Below are positions 51,271-59,677 of a stretch of DNA of 63,820 nt, piece after piece. The notes beneath the pieces are model-generated. The model did not search any database. It worked only from the letters and a program-made list of their open reading frames with translations, and was not told the origin of the DNA. Numbering within the stretch: the first letter of the stretch is position 1; every line of letters begins with the position of its first letter. Both the position numbers and the translations under genes were made by a program. Source of the DNA: Lucifugimonas sp038150225 (GTDB lineage: Bacteria; Chloroflexota; Dehalococcoidia; Lucifugimonadales; Lucifugimonadaceae); NCBI GenBank assembly GCA_038150225.1, contig JAYQWG010000007.1, forward strand, positions 1 to 63,820, written 5' to 3'.

Positions 51271-52590
51271 TCAGCGCTGCCCGGTGGTCGGGAATCCTCG
51301 AATCAAGCCTGGCCAGACAATTGCTGACAGCGCTGTAAACCCGAGTCCGACAATGGCGTACCAGGTGATTGCCGACCGAACCCCAATTTGCTCGATTAGC
51401 CAACCGCCAATGACCAATCCCATTGGAAGTCCGTAAACGGCTAGCATTCTCACGCCCATGACCCGTCCACGCATTTCTGTTCTGGTAAACGTCATGAGTA
51501 CCACCGACATCGCGATCATGCAGAAGCTGATCGACGCGCCGATCAGTGCGAGCAGCGGTAAACCTTGATCGTTCGAATCGGTTCCTGCAAAGAGAATTAG
51601 CAGGACGTACCAGACAACCATCGTGATCATCATGAATCGTTCTGGTCGACCTACCCGACTGAATATCGCCATCAAAATCGATCCAATGAATGCTCCGACC
51701 GCGAACGTCGCAACCATCAAAGCAAGACCATTCTCATCGTGGTTATAGACGTCGCGCGCAACGACCGGCAAAAGTCCATTAGTCAACGGGAACGCCGTAG
51801 CGTTGACAAGGAACGCGAGGAACATGATCGGCTTGATAACTGAGGAGTCGAGCATGTACCGGACTCCCTCTTTCATCTCTTCGATCGGGTTTGTGGACGT
51901 ATCGGTCGAGCGGGTCTTGATCGATGAAATGCCAAGTCCCACCAGCACGCTAATCGTGTAGAACCCGGTAACTCCAACGTACGCCCAGCCAATTCCGAGT
52001 CGCGACAACAGTGAGGCACCAAGTAACGCTCCAACGATCCTAGCTGTGTCCTGTGTAGTCCTCTCGAGTCCTGAAGCATTCATTAGTAGTTCACGCGGAA
52101 CCGTATCGGCGATTAAGGACTGGCGTAAAACGTTGTCGGCAGGTCGTATCAGACCGCTAATACTTGCGATCGCAAACACGTGCCACGGTTGAAGCGCATC
52201 TAAAGCTGCCAGGATCAACAATGCAAGTGCGGATAGCCCGGCACCTGTCCGCAAACCAATTAGAAGTAACTTGCGGTTCACGCGGTCTGCAATTACTCCA
52301 ACAAAAGGCGAGGTTAAGGTTCCGCTAAATCTGAGAGCTCCAAGAAGACCTACAAGAAACGGCGAGTCGGTGGCGACCAACATGTACCAGCCAAGAATGA
52401 GCGTCTCCATCTCCGACGCCCACGTCATCATTGAGTCGGCAGACCACTGGAAACGGAAACTCATGATCTTGAACGCGGCAATTGGGGAAGGTTTTTTTGA
52501 GTTACGGGGACTGACTGGTCGCTCAGAGGTCTGGATACGGTCTGAACTGCGCGACGAACTCGGCTTGTTGTTCGGTTTGTCGGCTACCAT
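51271..52590 (-). CDS. MFS transporter (enterobactin-exporter-like MFS_3)
   Basis: A frame of up to 439 residues with 12 helices starting at about residue 45 (MSFRFQWSADSMMTWA). GVIADRVNRKLLLIGLRTG is motif A. MFS_3 members export siderophores and other small molecules. The first 42 residues are polar and Ser/Pro-rich and may not be real, and the start ATG (52588-52590) lies six bases from a divergent gene. A start at Met43 (52464) would give the promoters more room. Confidence 0.85.
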   Translation of the reverse strand: MVADKPNNKPSSSRSSDRIQTSERPVSPRNSKKPSPIAAFKIMSFRFQWSADSMMTWASEMETLILGWYMLVATDSPFLVGLLGALRFSGTLTSPFVGVIADRVNRKLLLIGLRTGAGLSALALLILAALDALQPWHVFAIASISGLIRPADNVLRQSLIADTVPRELLMNASGLERTTQDTARIVGALLGASLLSRLGIGWAYVGVTGFYTISVLVGLGISSIKTRSTDTSTNPIEEMKEGVRYMLDSSVIKPIMFLAFLVNATAFPLTNGLLPVVARDVYNHDENGLALMVATFAVGAFIGSILMAIFSRVGRPERFMMITMVVWYVLLILFAGTDSNDQGLPLLALIGASISFCMIAMSVVLMTFTRTEMRGRVMGVRMLAVYGLPMGLVIGGWLIEQIGVRSAITWYAIVGLGFTALSAIVWPGLIRGFPTTGQR

Positions 52591-52596
52591 TCGAAG

Positions 52597-53160
52597 GTGA
52601 AATTCATTCCCGTCGCGCTGCTATTACTGATATTCAGCGCCTGCTCTACTGAGTCTAAACCCACTCTCGATGTCAACTTCATCGATAACGTCGACTGTCG
52701 AGACGTATCCCAGGAAATCCTTCCGCTCGCGATCGTTGAAGTCAGCATCAACGGAACATTACACGAAGTCACCGCTGAGATTGCCGTTACACCGGCAGAG
52801 CGTTCACGCGGATTGATGTGTCGTGAAAACGTAGGCGAATCGGAAGGAATGTTGTTCGTTTACTCAGGGGCTCAGTTCAACCCGTTCTGGATGTTCAACA
52901 CTTACTTCCCAATCGATATTGCTTACCTGAACGGAGCTGGCAAACCAATCCAGCTCAAAACGATGAAACCATGCCCACGAAATGACGGTGAGTCGAGGGC
53001 AATATGGCGTGGACGCTGCGCAACAGAAGCAAATGAATACTCTGTTCCGTCGGGTTACACCTATGCCCTAGAACTTGAAGGTGGGTGGTTCAACAAAAAT
53101 GGAGTCGAAAATCTGGTAGGTCACGAAATCAAGGTTTCATGGGACCTGCCAACTGAATAA
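52597..53160 (+). CDS. DUF192-family lipoprotein
   Basis: A 187-residue exported protein. Signal peptide with lipobox FSAC (Cys16) is followed by DUF192: ERSRGLMCRENVGESEGMLF, FWMFNTYFPIDIAYL. DUF192 has no confirmed function; its conserved residues suggest a small-ligand or carbohydrate site. The start is GTG at 52597 and lies six bases from the divergent MFS start, so the promoter must lie in one of the coding regions if both starts are right. Confidence 0.85.
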   Translation: MKFIPVALLLLIFSACSTESKPTLDVNFIDNVDCRDVSQEILPLAIVEVSINGTLHEVTAEIAVTPAERSRGLMCRENVGESEGMLFVYSGAQFNPFWMFNTYFPIDIAYLNGAGKPIQLKTMKPCPRNDGESRAIWRGRCATEANEYSVPSGYTYALELEGGWFNKNGVENLVGHEIKVSWDLPTE

Positions 53161-53202
53161 CCTAGTTGTTCGAATTATCGAAATTTGCACTGAGGAATAC
53201 CA

Positions 53203-55170
53203 TTGCCCGCAAAAGCTGAAACAGCTCTCCTGACCGTGATTGACGGACTGGGTTTCAATCGCCAGCGATCTTCCGAGATCATTGATCTTGCCTGGTCCAA
53301 GCTTACCGACCAAGACAGGGAAGAGTTAGAAGGCATTGCTGAAATCCGGGCACGCGGTCGGCACTGGGCAAAGAACCTGCTTTACCCAGTTCACTCAGAG
53401 TCTGTCCCGGCTAACAGTTCCACCGTGGATGCAACTGCATGGCTAAATGATCTTGGCGCGGGCGCAGGAAAGATCTCCGAAGAGTTAGCTCAACGTATCA
53501 GAGAACTAATCGTCGAGATTGCCGACGCAAAGCGATACGTTCCCTGGGCAGCCGCCGCCTGGAATTTAGCTGAACTCAGAAACGCAAACATTTCAATACC
53601 AACGGAAGCCGCTGGAATCTGGGCAGGTTTCGAAGATCTTAACCCCGCTGTTCAGGGGAATTCCGAGACCGGCCACCAGCAAATCGGAAACCTGAGTCTC
53701 GCACCACAACTGCCGTTGGCAATAACTCAATCCATAGAAACCGGGTTTTTTTTCGAGAACGCAGCACTAAACGAAACCATCACAAACGCTAAAGCTCGAG
53801 ACTCAAAAATCAACTTTTGTTTTCTCCTGTCCGGAGTTGGTGGTGGCGACGGTCGCGTGCACAGCGCGTGGAATCACCTTGAAGCGTTTTGTCAACTCGT
53901 ATTTGCCAGGCATGCCGTTGCACCGTCGAAAGTCCAAATGCAAGCAATTCTCGACGGGCGAGACTCCGCTATTGATGGGTCGACGGAAAAGAGGAATGGA
54001 TCAGGTGATTTCATCGGGCAGTTGAAAACTCTGCTCGGAAAGTACCGCGCAGAAGAATCCCTCGCGTGGGTGATTGGCCGTTCGACATCAATGGACCGCG
54101 ACTACAGGGAAGAGGCATCGAAAGCAGATTTCGATCTGATGGTGACCGCACTCGGCAGAGAAGCGATCAACTTCGACGAAATGCGTTCGTTCGTTGAGCA
54201 AGCCCACTCTGATGGTGTGACAGACCAGGACATTGAGCCAATCATCATCCAACGTGCCGACACGTCTCTACCGATGATCGAACCCGGTGATGCATTCATT
54301 GATCTCAATTTCAGGAGCGACCGGCAGCGTTCCAAAATCGGATCACTCGTCGGTGCAAAAGATTTCCTGGTCGAAAACGGCAAGAACAGCGGACGAACCT
54401 GGGAGGCAAGCTGGCTCGACCATGACCTCAACCTTGAGGTTTGTGCGATCGCCGAGTACCACCCGATCTTCGAAGTACAGTTCGGTGTCCGTGTAGCTTT
54501 TCCTACAGAGCCACATGCCGACAACTTCCTCGCTCGCTGGACGGAAGCCTTTAGCGAGGATTCATACGAACTCATTACCGAAAGTGTGAAGTCATCCCAC
54601 ATGGGGTATTTCTTCCGCGGAAGACGCGAAGAACCCGTCGCCGGGGCGGACGAGATACGAACCGTCATTCCGTCGCACGGACAAGACGACGGTGTTCTGG
54701 CGGACACAGATTTCTACAAACACCCGGGGATGCGAGCCACAGAAGTAACCGACGCGGTGATCAACTCGATAACCGTAAATTCCAGCAAGCTCATTTGCTG
54801 CAACATCGCAGCCCCGGACATGATCGGACATCTGCTGCCGACAAGGTACGAAGAGGCTAAGCAAGCCTACCGAGAGACAGCCGACTCACTCGTTCGACTG
54901 GCAACCACCGCGGTCGAACAAAACCGGGTCATGGTCATTACTTCGGATCACGGGAACATCGAGGACGATACATCCGCACATTCAGTAAACGAAGTTCTCA
55001 CGACATTCATCGCGCCTAAAGGTCTACAACTAAAAGTGTCGACCAAAAAGTTCTCTGGAAAACTCTTCGATCTAGCACCATCAGTGGTTTCTCTGCTTGG
55101 TGGATCACTTCCGAGCAAATCTACATTGGACGACCGGTTTGTCGGCAAGGCTCTAGTCGCTGCTGAGTAA
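53203..55170 (+). CDS. Divergent 2,3-bisphosphoglycerate-independent phosphoglycerate mutase
   Basis: A 655-residue alkaline-phosphatase-superfamily protein of the GpmI type (usually about 510). Catalytic Ser154 lies in GNSETGHQQIGN, and the metal and substrate motifs VIDGLG (Asp14), ILDGRDS, MDRDY, NFRSDR, PDMIGHL and TSDHGN are kept. About 90 extra residues lie between the first Asp motif and the Ser motif, and the usual IGAGR block is altered (IGNLSL). It should still isomerise phosphoglycerate or a related ester. Start is TTG at 53203. Confidence 0.85.
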   Translation: MPAKAETALLTVIDGLGFNRQRSSEIIDLAWSKLTDQDREELEGIAEIRARGRHWAKNLLYPVHSESVPANSSTVDATAWLNDLGAGAGKISEELAQRIRELIVEIADAKRYVPWAAAAWNLAELRNANISIPTEAAGIWAGFEDLNPAVQGNSETGHQQIGNLSLAPQLPLAITQSIETGFFFENAALNETITNAKARDSKINFCFLLSGVGGGDGRVHSAWNHLEAFCQLVFARHAVAPSKVQMQAILDGRDSAIDGSTEKRNGSGDFIGQLKTLLGKYRAEESLAWVIGRSTSMDRDYREEASKADFDLMVTALGREAINFDEMRSFVEQAHSDGVTDQDIEPIIIQRADTSLPMIEPGDAFIDLNFRSDRQRSKIGSLVGAKDFLVENGKNSGRTWEASWLDHDLNLEVCAIAEYHPIFEVQFGVRVAFPTEPHADNFLARWTEAFSEDSYELITESVKSSHMGYFFRGRREEPVAGADEIRTVIPSHGQDDGVLADTDFYKHPGMRATEVTDAVINSITVNSSKLICCNIAAPDMIGHLLPTRYEEAKQAYRETADSLVRLATTAVEQNRVMVITSDHGNIEDDTSAHSVNEVLTTFIAPKGLQLKVSTKKFSGKLFDLAPSVVSLLGGSLPSKSTLDDRFVGKALVAAE

Positions 55171-55282
55171 TTCCGTAGGTCAGGATCTGTAGAAACTTCG
55201 GTCAAGAATGGGTGTGGACTCGCAAAATGGGTGTTAACCCCCACCTGTTGCGACATTTTGACGTGGTAACTTTCGGTGTATC

Positions 55283-55298
55283 GGTCTTCCGAAAGACC
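55283..55298. promoter_or_regulatory. Palindrome in the regulator's leader, possible operator
   Basis: GGTCTT (55283-55288) and AAGACC (55293-55298) form a short inverted repeat with CCGA between them, 80 bases before the GntR-type regulator. GntR-family HTH proteins commonly bind such palindromes in their own promoters. Only suggestive. Confidence 0.3.
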
Positions 55299-55377
55299 TA
55301 CATAACACTGATAGATAAAACACCACGCAATGGTCTCATGACTCGAACAAAACAGCCCTGCCCTGCGGTACGTAACC

Positions 55378-55944
55378 GTGGCGGACGATTTGCAGCAGCA
55401 GATCGAGACAGGTGCTGTTAAAGACGGAGACAAGCTGCCAAGCCAGCATACGATGGCGCGGGACTACGGTGTTTCCCTGACCACGCTTCGAGCGGCTTTA
55501 GAACTGCTCGAACAGCGAGGTTACGTCCGGTCCGCTCATGGACTTGGAACGTTCGCCACTGCACCTAAAGCTGACTCAGCAGGAAGTGTGCTGGTTGTTG
55601 ACGACGATCCCCTGATCCTCGAACTCCTAAGCACAGTCCTTGAAGGCGAAGACCTACAGGTGACCACTGCCGAAACCGCCGCCACCGGAATCAACGCGAT
55701 GGTTCACACAGACTTCCGAGCTATTTTTCTGGACCTGATCATGCCGGGTGGCACTGGTATCGAGTTACTAAAGGAGCTCGAATCAAGAGATCTGAAAACT
55801 CCTGGTGTGGTCGTTACCGGTGTTGGTGATTCGAATCTTATTGACGAAGCGATGCAATTGGGTCCCGTAACACTTCTCGGGAAGCCGATTCAGGACAAAC
55901 AAGTACGGCGCGTACTAAACGTGCTCGGTGTATCGAGTAACTAG
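55378..55944 (+). CDS. GntR-type HTH fused to a response-regulator receiver domain
   Basis: A 188-residue protein with two domains. Residues 1-60 are a GntR winged HTH (GDKLPSQHTMARDYGVSLTTL, then LRAALELLEQRGYVR). Residues 70-188 are a receiver (REC) domain with acidic Asp75-77, phosphoacceptor Asp119 (FLDLIMPG), Thr147 and Lys169, all intact. DNA binding before the receiver is the reverse of the usual order. The frame is open upstream of the GTG (55378) to a TGA at 55339-55341, with RYVTV before the GTG like GntR starts, but no ATG/GTG/TTG is in that stretch. Confidence 0.85.
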   Translation: MADDLQQQIETGAVKDGDKLPSQHTMARDYGVSLTTLRAALELLEQRGYVRSAHGLGTFATAPKADSAGSVLVVDDDPLILELLSTVLEGEDLQVTTAETAATGINAMVHTDFRAIFLDLIMPGGTGIELLKELESRDLKTPGVVVTGVGDSNLIDEAMQLGPVTLLGKPIQDKQVRRVLNVLGVSSN

Positions 55945-55956
55945 GAGCCGTACGAC

Positions 55957-56694
55957 TTGAGTCCCGAAAACCGACAATCTGTACTTTCTCCGGCAGCAGC
56001 TCATAAATTCGAGTTGATCGGCCGAATTTCGTCTGGACTTGCCCACGAACTCAACGGACCCATCGGAATCGCGATGGGATTCTCCGAGCTTGCGAAGGAA
56101 GCCATCGATAACTCCGACAGTCTCGAACTTTCATCGGCGGACAAAAGTAAGGTTCGTGGCTATCTCGACATGATCAAGTCGGCAAGCCTCAGGGCGCGAA
56201 ACCTCTCCCGAGGTATATGGAATTTCGCCAAAGCCGAACTAGGCACTACCGACAACATTGACCTCATCGAGCTTATGGACACAGTCCAGTACCTCACCGC
56301 TCCCGCCGTCAAGGTCGCTCAAATAGATGTAACCCGCCGAGCGTCAAATTCGGGCATCTCAGGCGTCGAGTCATACGCATACTCCCCCCTCACACAGCAA
56401 ATCCTCGTCGAACTAATCCTCGCGTCGCCACAGTCAATTCCCGGCGGTGGACTTATCGTGTGGGAAGTCGACAACTCCAATGACGGTGACGTAACGATCA
56501 CTCTCACCGCAGAACCCTGGAATGAAGAGGCCACTAGCGAGTGGATCGCACCTGACTACGTTCGCGAGTCGTTCGCAGAAATGGGCGGTTCGGTTTCCGA
56601 AGCCGAGCCAGTGTCGGTCATATCACAGACCGAAGAGCAACAAGAACTAACCGGTTGGAAGGTCGTATGTACTTTGCGACCTCCGACAGTCTGA
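55957..56694 (+). CDS. Histidine-kinase-like protein with HisKA domain and degraded ATPase part
   Basis: A 245-residue protein. The dimerisation/phosphoacceptor domain has SGLAHELNGPIGIAMGF with His30. The C-terminal half does not show clear N, G1 and G2 boxes of an HK ATPase (ILVELILASPQS, GGGLIV), so kinase activity is doubtful; it may act as a phosphotransfer or dimerisation partner. TTG start behind AGGAG. It lies between two response regulators. Confidence 0.8.
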   Translation: MSPENRQSVLSPAAAHKFELIGRISSGLAHELNGPIGIAMGFSELAKEAIDNSDSLELSSADKSKVRGYLDMIKSASLRARNLSRGIWNFAKAELGTTDNIDLIELMDTVQYLTAPAVKVAQIDVTRRASNSGISGVESYAYSPLTQQILVELILASPQSIPGGGLIVWEVDNSNDGDVTITLTAEPWNEEATSEWIAPDYVRESFAEMGGSVSEAEPVSVISQTEEQQELTGWKVVCTLRPPTV

Positions 56695-56750
56695 TCATTT
56701 ATTTGTAAACGTTTGTACGCACATTGGTTGGGCCGTGGAGGGCAATCAAA

Positions 56751-57494
56751 GTGACTACAGAAACCAACAACATAAAGGTGCTTATGGTCGATGACCACGA
56801 AATCATGCGCCAGGCATACGGCATGCTGTTGAACACCGACCCCGATATTGAAATCGTGGGATTCGCCGGTGATGGACAGGAGGCCCTGACGCTCGTGGAC
56901 ACACTCGGTCCAAACGTAGTGATCATGGACGGAGAAATGCCTCGCGTAAACGGTGTTGATGCCGCTCGCATCATCCGTGAAAAGCACCCAGACATGGCAA
57001 TCGTCTTGCTCTCCGCGTTCGACGATGACGAATTCGTCCGCGAATTCCTCAAGGGCAATGTCCGAGGTAAGGCATACCTGCTCAAGCAGTCTCTCCAGAG
57101 CCTTTCCGATCTCGTTCAGGCTGTAAAAGATGTCGCTGAAGGTAAGACATACCTTGCAAGCGAAATCGTTGCCAAGCTTGCCGGAACACAGAACAACCCG
57201 GAAAGCGCGTTCCTATCTGAACTTACCGAGCTAGAGCGTGAAGTGCTCGGCTGCATGGCTCGAGGACTCGCGAACGCAGCGATTGCTGAGGAGCTCTTCA
57301 TTCAGCCCCGAACTGTTGAGCGACACATTGGATCAATCTTCTCGAAGATGCGACTCCAACCTCAGCCAAAAGCCTATGCACGTGTCCTTGCCGTACTTGC
57401 TTACCTCGAGGACACAGGGCGTCTGAAGGAAGGCTCACGAGCAGCCGAAAACGCTGATGACTCAATGATCGGCGCGCTTGGGATGATGAGTTAG
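56751..57494 (+). CDS. NarL/LuxR-type response regulator
   Basis: A 247-residue regulator: receiver with Asp14-Asp15, phosphoacceptor Asp60 (VIMDGEMP) and Lys in YLLKQS, then a LuxR HTH (LTELEREVLGCMARGLAN, RTVERHIGSIFSKM). GTG at 56751 with GGAGGG nine bases upstream is preferred; the frame from 56724 (TTG) has no ribosome-binding site. It is the output of the cluster with the HK-like protein and the GntR-REC protein. Confidence 0.92.
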   Translation: MTTETNNIKVLMVDDHEIMRQAYGMLLNTDPDIEIVGFAGDGQEALTLVDTLGPNVVIMDGEMPRVNGVDAARIIREKHPDMAIVLLSAFDDDEFVREFLKGNVRGKAYLLKQSLQSLSDLVQAVKDVAEGKTYLASEIVAKLAGTQNNPESAFLSELTELEREVLGCMARGLANAAIAEELFIQPRTVERHIGSIFSKMRLQPQPKAYARVLAVLAYLEDTGRLKEGSRAAENADDSMIGALGMMS

Positions 57495-57538
57495 CGGTTC
57501 CCTATTTCCGCCACCTTAGTCTGTATTTCAGACGCGTA

Positions 57539-57565
57539 TCGGCTCCCGGTGGAACCAGGAGCCGA
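57539..57565 (+). terminator. Intrinsic-terminator-like hairpin after the regulator
   Basis: An 8-bp stem TCGGCTCC/GGAGCCGA (57539-57546, 57558-57565) with an 11-base loop, followed by CTCATTTAATG, which is only weakly T-rich. It lies 45 bases after the NarL-type gene's stop and before the convergent SDR gene. Confidence 0.6.
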
Positions 57566-57595
57566 CTCATTTAATGACTTCTCGATCCAGTAGAA

Positions 57596-58366
57596 CTACC
57601 AGGCGATCTCACCACCGTCGATCACTAGTTCGGTACCGGTAACCCACTGAGCTTCGTCGGATGCGAGATAAAGAATGCCGTAAGCGATATCTTTCGGTAG
57701 CCCAAGCCGTCCTAGCGGAGTCATCGCCAAACGAGCGTCTCGAATCTCTTTTTGAGAATGGATATCGAGCGTCATCGGTGTGTCAGTGAATCCCGGGTGC
57801 ACCGAGTTAACACGAATATTGTCCTTGGCGTACTGGACTGCGGCAGCTTTACTGAACGTGCGCGCCGCACCTTTTGACGCGTGGTAGGCAGCACCTGCCG
57901 GTGATCCGACAATCCCAAAGATCGACGAAACGTTCACAACCGAACCACCACCGTTCTTCCTCATCGCAGGGATAGCGGTCTTGGTTCCGAGCATGATGGC
58001 GGTTGAATTCACTGCAAAAACAATGTCCCAATTCTCGACGATCGTGTCTTCGACTGTTGCCCTGCCCTTAGCGCCAGACATTCCAGCGTTATTCACAACT
58101 ATGTCGAGCCGTCCCCATTTTTCCATTATCTCGTCGACGACTTCGATCCAACGACTTTCGCTTGTGACATCGAAGTTGCGATAAAGCGTAACCTCTCCAT
58201 TTTGGTTGAGTTCGTTTTCAAGGGTATTGCCTTTGGCATCGTCGATATCAGCAATTACCACACGCGCACCCTCAGCTACAAACAATCTGGTCGTGGCCTC
58301 ACCAATACCCGATGCCCCGCCGGTAACTATTGCAGTCTTGCCTTCAAGTCTGTTTCCGGATGGCAT
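57596..58366 (-). CDS. SDR family oxidoreductase, complete active site
   Basis: A 256-residue SDR with TGGASGIGEA (15-24), acidic Asp in IADID for NAD preference, NNAG, VNVSSIFG (Ser) and the catalytic YHASK. It is a complete, active-looking dehydrogenase, unlike the SDR at 603. It starts 16 bases after the enolase-superfamily gene on the same strand, so the two likely act in one pathway, e.g. dehydrogenation of a sugar-derived alcohol followed by dehydration. Confidence 0.94.
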   Translation of the reverse strand: MPSGNRLEGKTAIVTGGASGIGEATTRLFVAEGARVVIADIDDAKGNTLENELNQNGEVTLYRNFDVTSESRWIEVVDEIMEKWGRLDIVVNNAGMSGAKGRATVEDTIVENWDIVFAVNSTAIMLGTKTAIPAMRKNGGGSVVNVSSIFGIVGSPAGAAYHASKGAARTFSKAAAVQYAKDNIRVNSVHPGFTDTPMTLDIHSQKEIRDARLAMTPLGRLGLPKDIAYGILYLASDEAQWVTGTELVIDGGEIAW

Positions 58367-58382
58367 TGACTTCTCCTATCAA

Positions 58383-59492
58383 CTACTCGACTACGTTGTT
58401 CTTCAGTGCGTCAGGATTGATTTCAAGCCCTAATCCTGGTCGGTCCTCGAACGGTTTCCAGTTGCCACCGTGATACGGTGGAGTTTCGGTCCACCACACA
58501 TTGTTGCTCTGCTCTTCCGCGCCGAGAACTTCAACAACCTTGAGGTTTGGTGTTGCCATTGCGCAGTGCAGGTGTACGAGTGAGACGGCATGCGGAGCCA
58601 CGGGCAAGTTGAACGCGTCAGCCATAGCAGCAACCTTCATCCACTCTGTGATTCCAGTCACGCGATGAACGTCGGGTTGAACGATGTCCGCACCACCAGC
58701 TACAAGTAAGTCACGGAAGCCGTACTTCGTGTATTCGTGCTCTCCTGTTGCCACTGGAATTGTCGTGTTGGAGGCAACCTGGGCTAATCCTGGAATGTCG
58801 TCAGCGAGTACCGGCTCTTCGAACCATCCAACGTCGTACTGCTCAAATATTTGCGACATTTTGATCGCCTGCTTGGCGTAGTAGCCGTTGTTAGCGTCGA
58901 CATAAATCTCTACGTCGTCACCTACTGCTCGTCGTACAGCCTCAAGTCGGTCGATATCTTCTGCTTCAGACTGTCCAAAATCCTTACCGACCTTCATCTT
59001 CACTCGGGGAATGCCGCGCTCGACGTAGCCCATTTGCTCGGCAACGAGTTCATCCTGCGAGTAGTTCGTCCACCCACCTGAGCCGTAAATGGGAACCGAT
59101 TCGTGCGCAGGACCAAGCAAGCGATAGATCGGCTGGCCAAGAACCTTTCCCTTCAGGTCCCACAGTGCGATATCAATAGCCGCAATAGCCTGGAACGCCA
59201 CACCTTTGCGACCGAATCCACGAACACGCCAGTACATGTCTTGCCACAGTTTTTCGATCATGAACGGGTCTTGACCGATCAACACACCGCTTAAGTTGTC
59301 ATGGATAACCGCCCTGATTGAACGCTGACCGGGTGCCATTCCCATTCCTACGGTGCCTTCGTCAGTGTGAATCTGGACGAACAGCTGGCTTCGTCCCTTC
59401 GCGTTCGGGTCAATCGGCGGGATCGTTGCGTCCTGGATTACAAACCCTTCAGGGTCGTGGAGAATCGTCGAAGTGATCTCAGTTATCTTCAT
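58383..59492 (-). CDS. Enolase-superfamily enzyme (MR/MLE type)
   Basis: A 369-residue MR/MLE-type barrel with Lys165-Met-Lys167, Asp199, Glu225, Glu251 (ATGEHEY) and His301 (APHA). All catalytic residues are present. It is close to the paralogue at 4484 in the barrel (both have the GFRD turn), so similar sugar-acid substrates are likely. It is the upstream gene of an SDR pair and divergent from an MFS carrier at 59678, suggesting a substrate-import and degradation unit. Confidence 0.94.
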   Translation of the reverse strand: MKITEITSTILHDPEGFVIQDATIPPIDPNAKGRSQLFVQIHTDEGTVGMGMAPGQRSIRAVIHDNLSGVLIGQDPFMIEKLWQDMYWRVRGFGRKGVAFQAIAAIDIALWDLKGKVLGQPIYRLLGPAHESVPIYGSGGWTNYSQDELVAEQMGYVERGIPRVKMKVGKDFGQSEAEDIDRLEAVRRAVGDDVEIYVDANNGYYAKQAIKMSQIFEQYDVGWFEEPVLADDIPGLAQVASNTTIPVATGEHEYTKYGFRDLLVAGGADIVQPDVHRVTGITEWMKVAAMADAFNLPVAPHAVSLVHLHCAMATPNLKVVEVLGAEEQSNNVWWTETPPYHGGNWKPFEDRPGLGLEINPDALKNNVVE

Positions 59493-59677
59493 CGTGGTTC
59501 CTGTGCGTTGAGCAATTGGTAATTCTTCGGCGACAGGGTACCTCTCTATTTGCGTAAGGTGGACACTAATTCACTCAAATCCTGAAATCTAAGTTTTCGA
59601 GCATGTACTAACACCTCAACAGGTCGTACTCTCTATGCGACGTCCGCCTATCTAGCCAAAGGTCCTGCATCAAATAA

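Noticed and set aside
54102..54707. 201-codon minus-strand frame inside the phosphoglycerate mutase gene
   Set aside because: It is antisense to an intact family protein, and no motif is found in it.
55212..55421. A frameshifted longer N-terminus for the GntR-REC protein from an ATG at 55338
   Set aside because: The alternative frame closes soon after, and the GTG at 55378 leaves a complete HTH.
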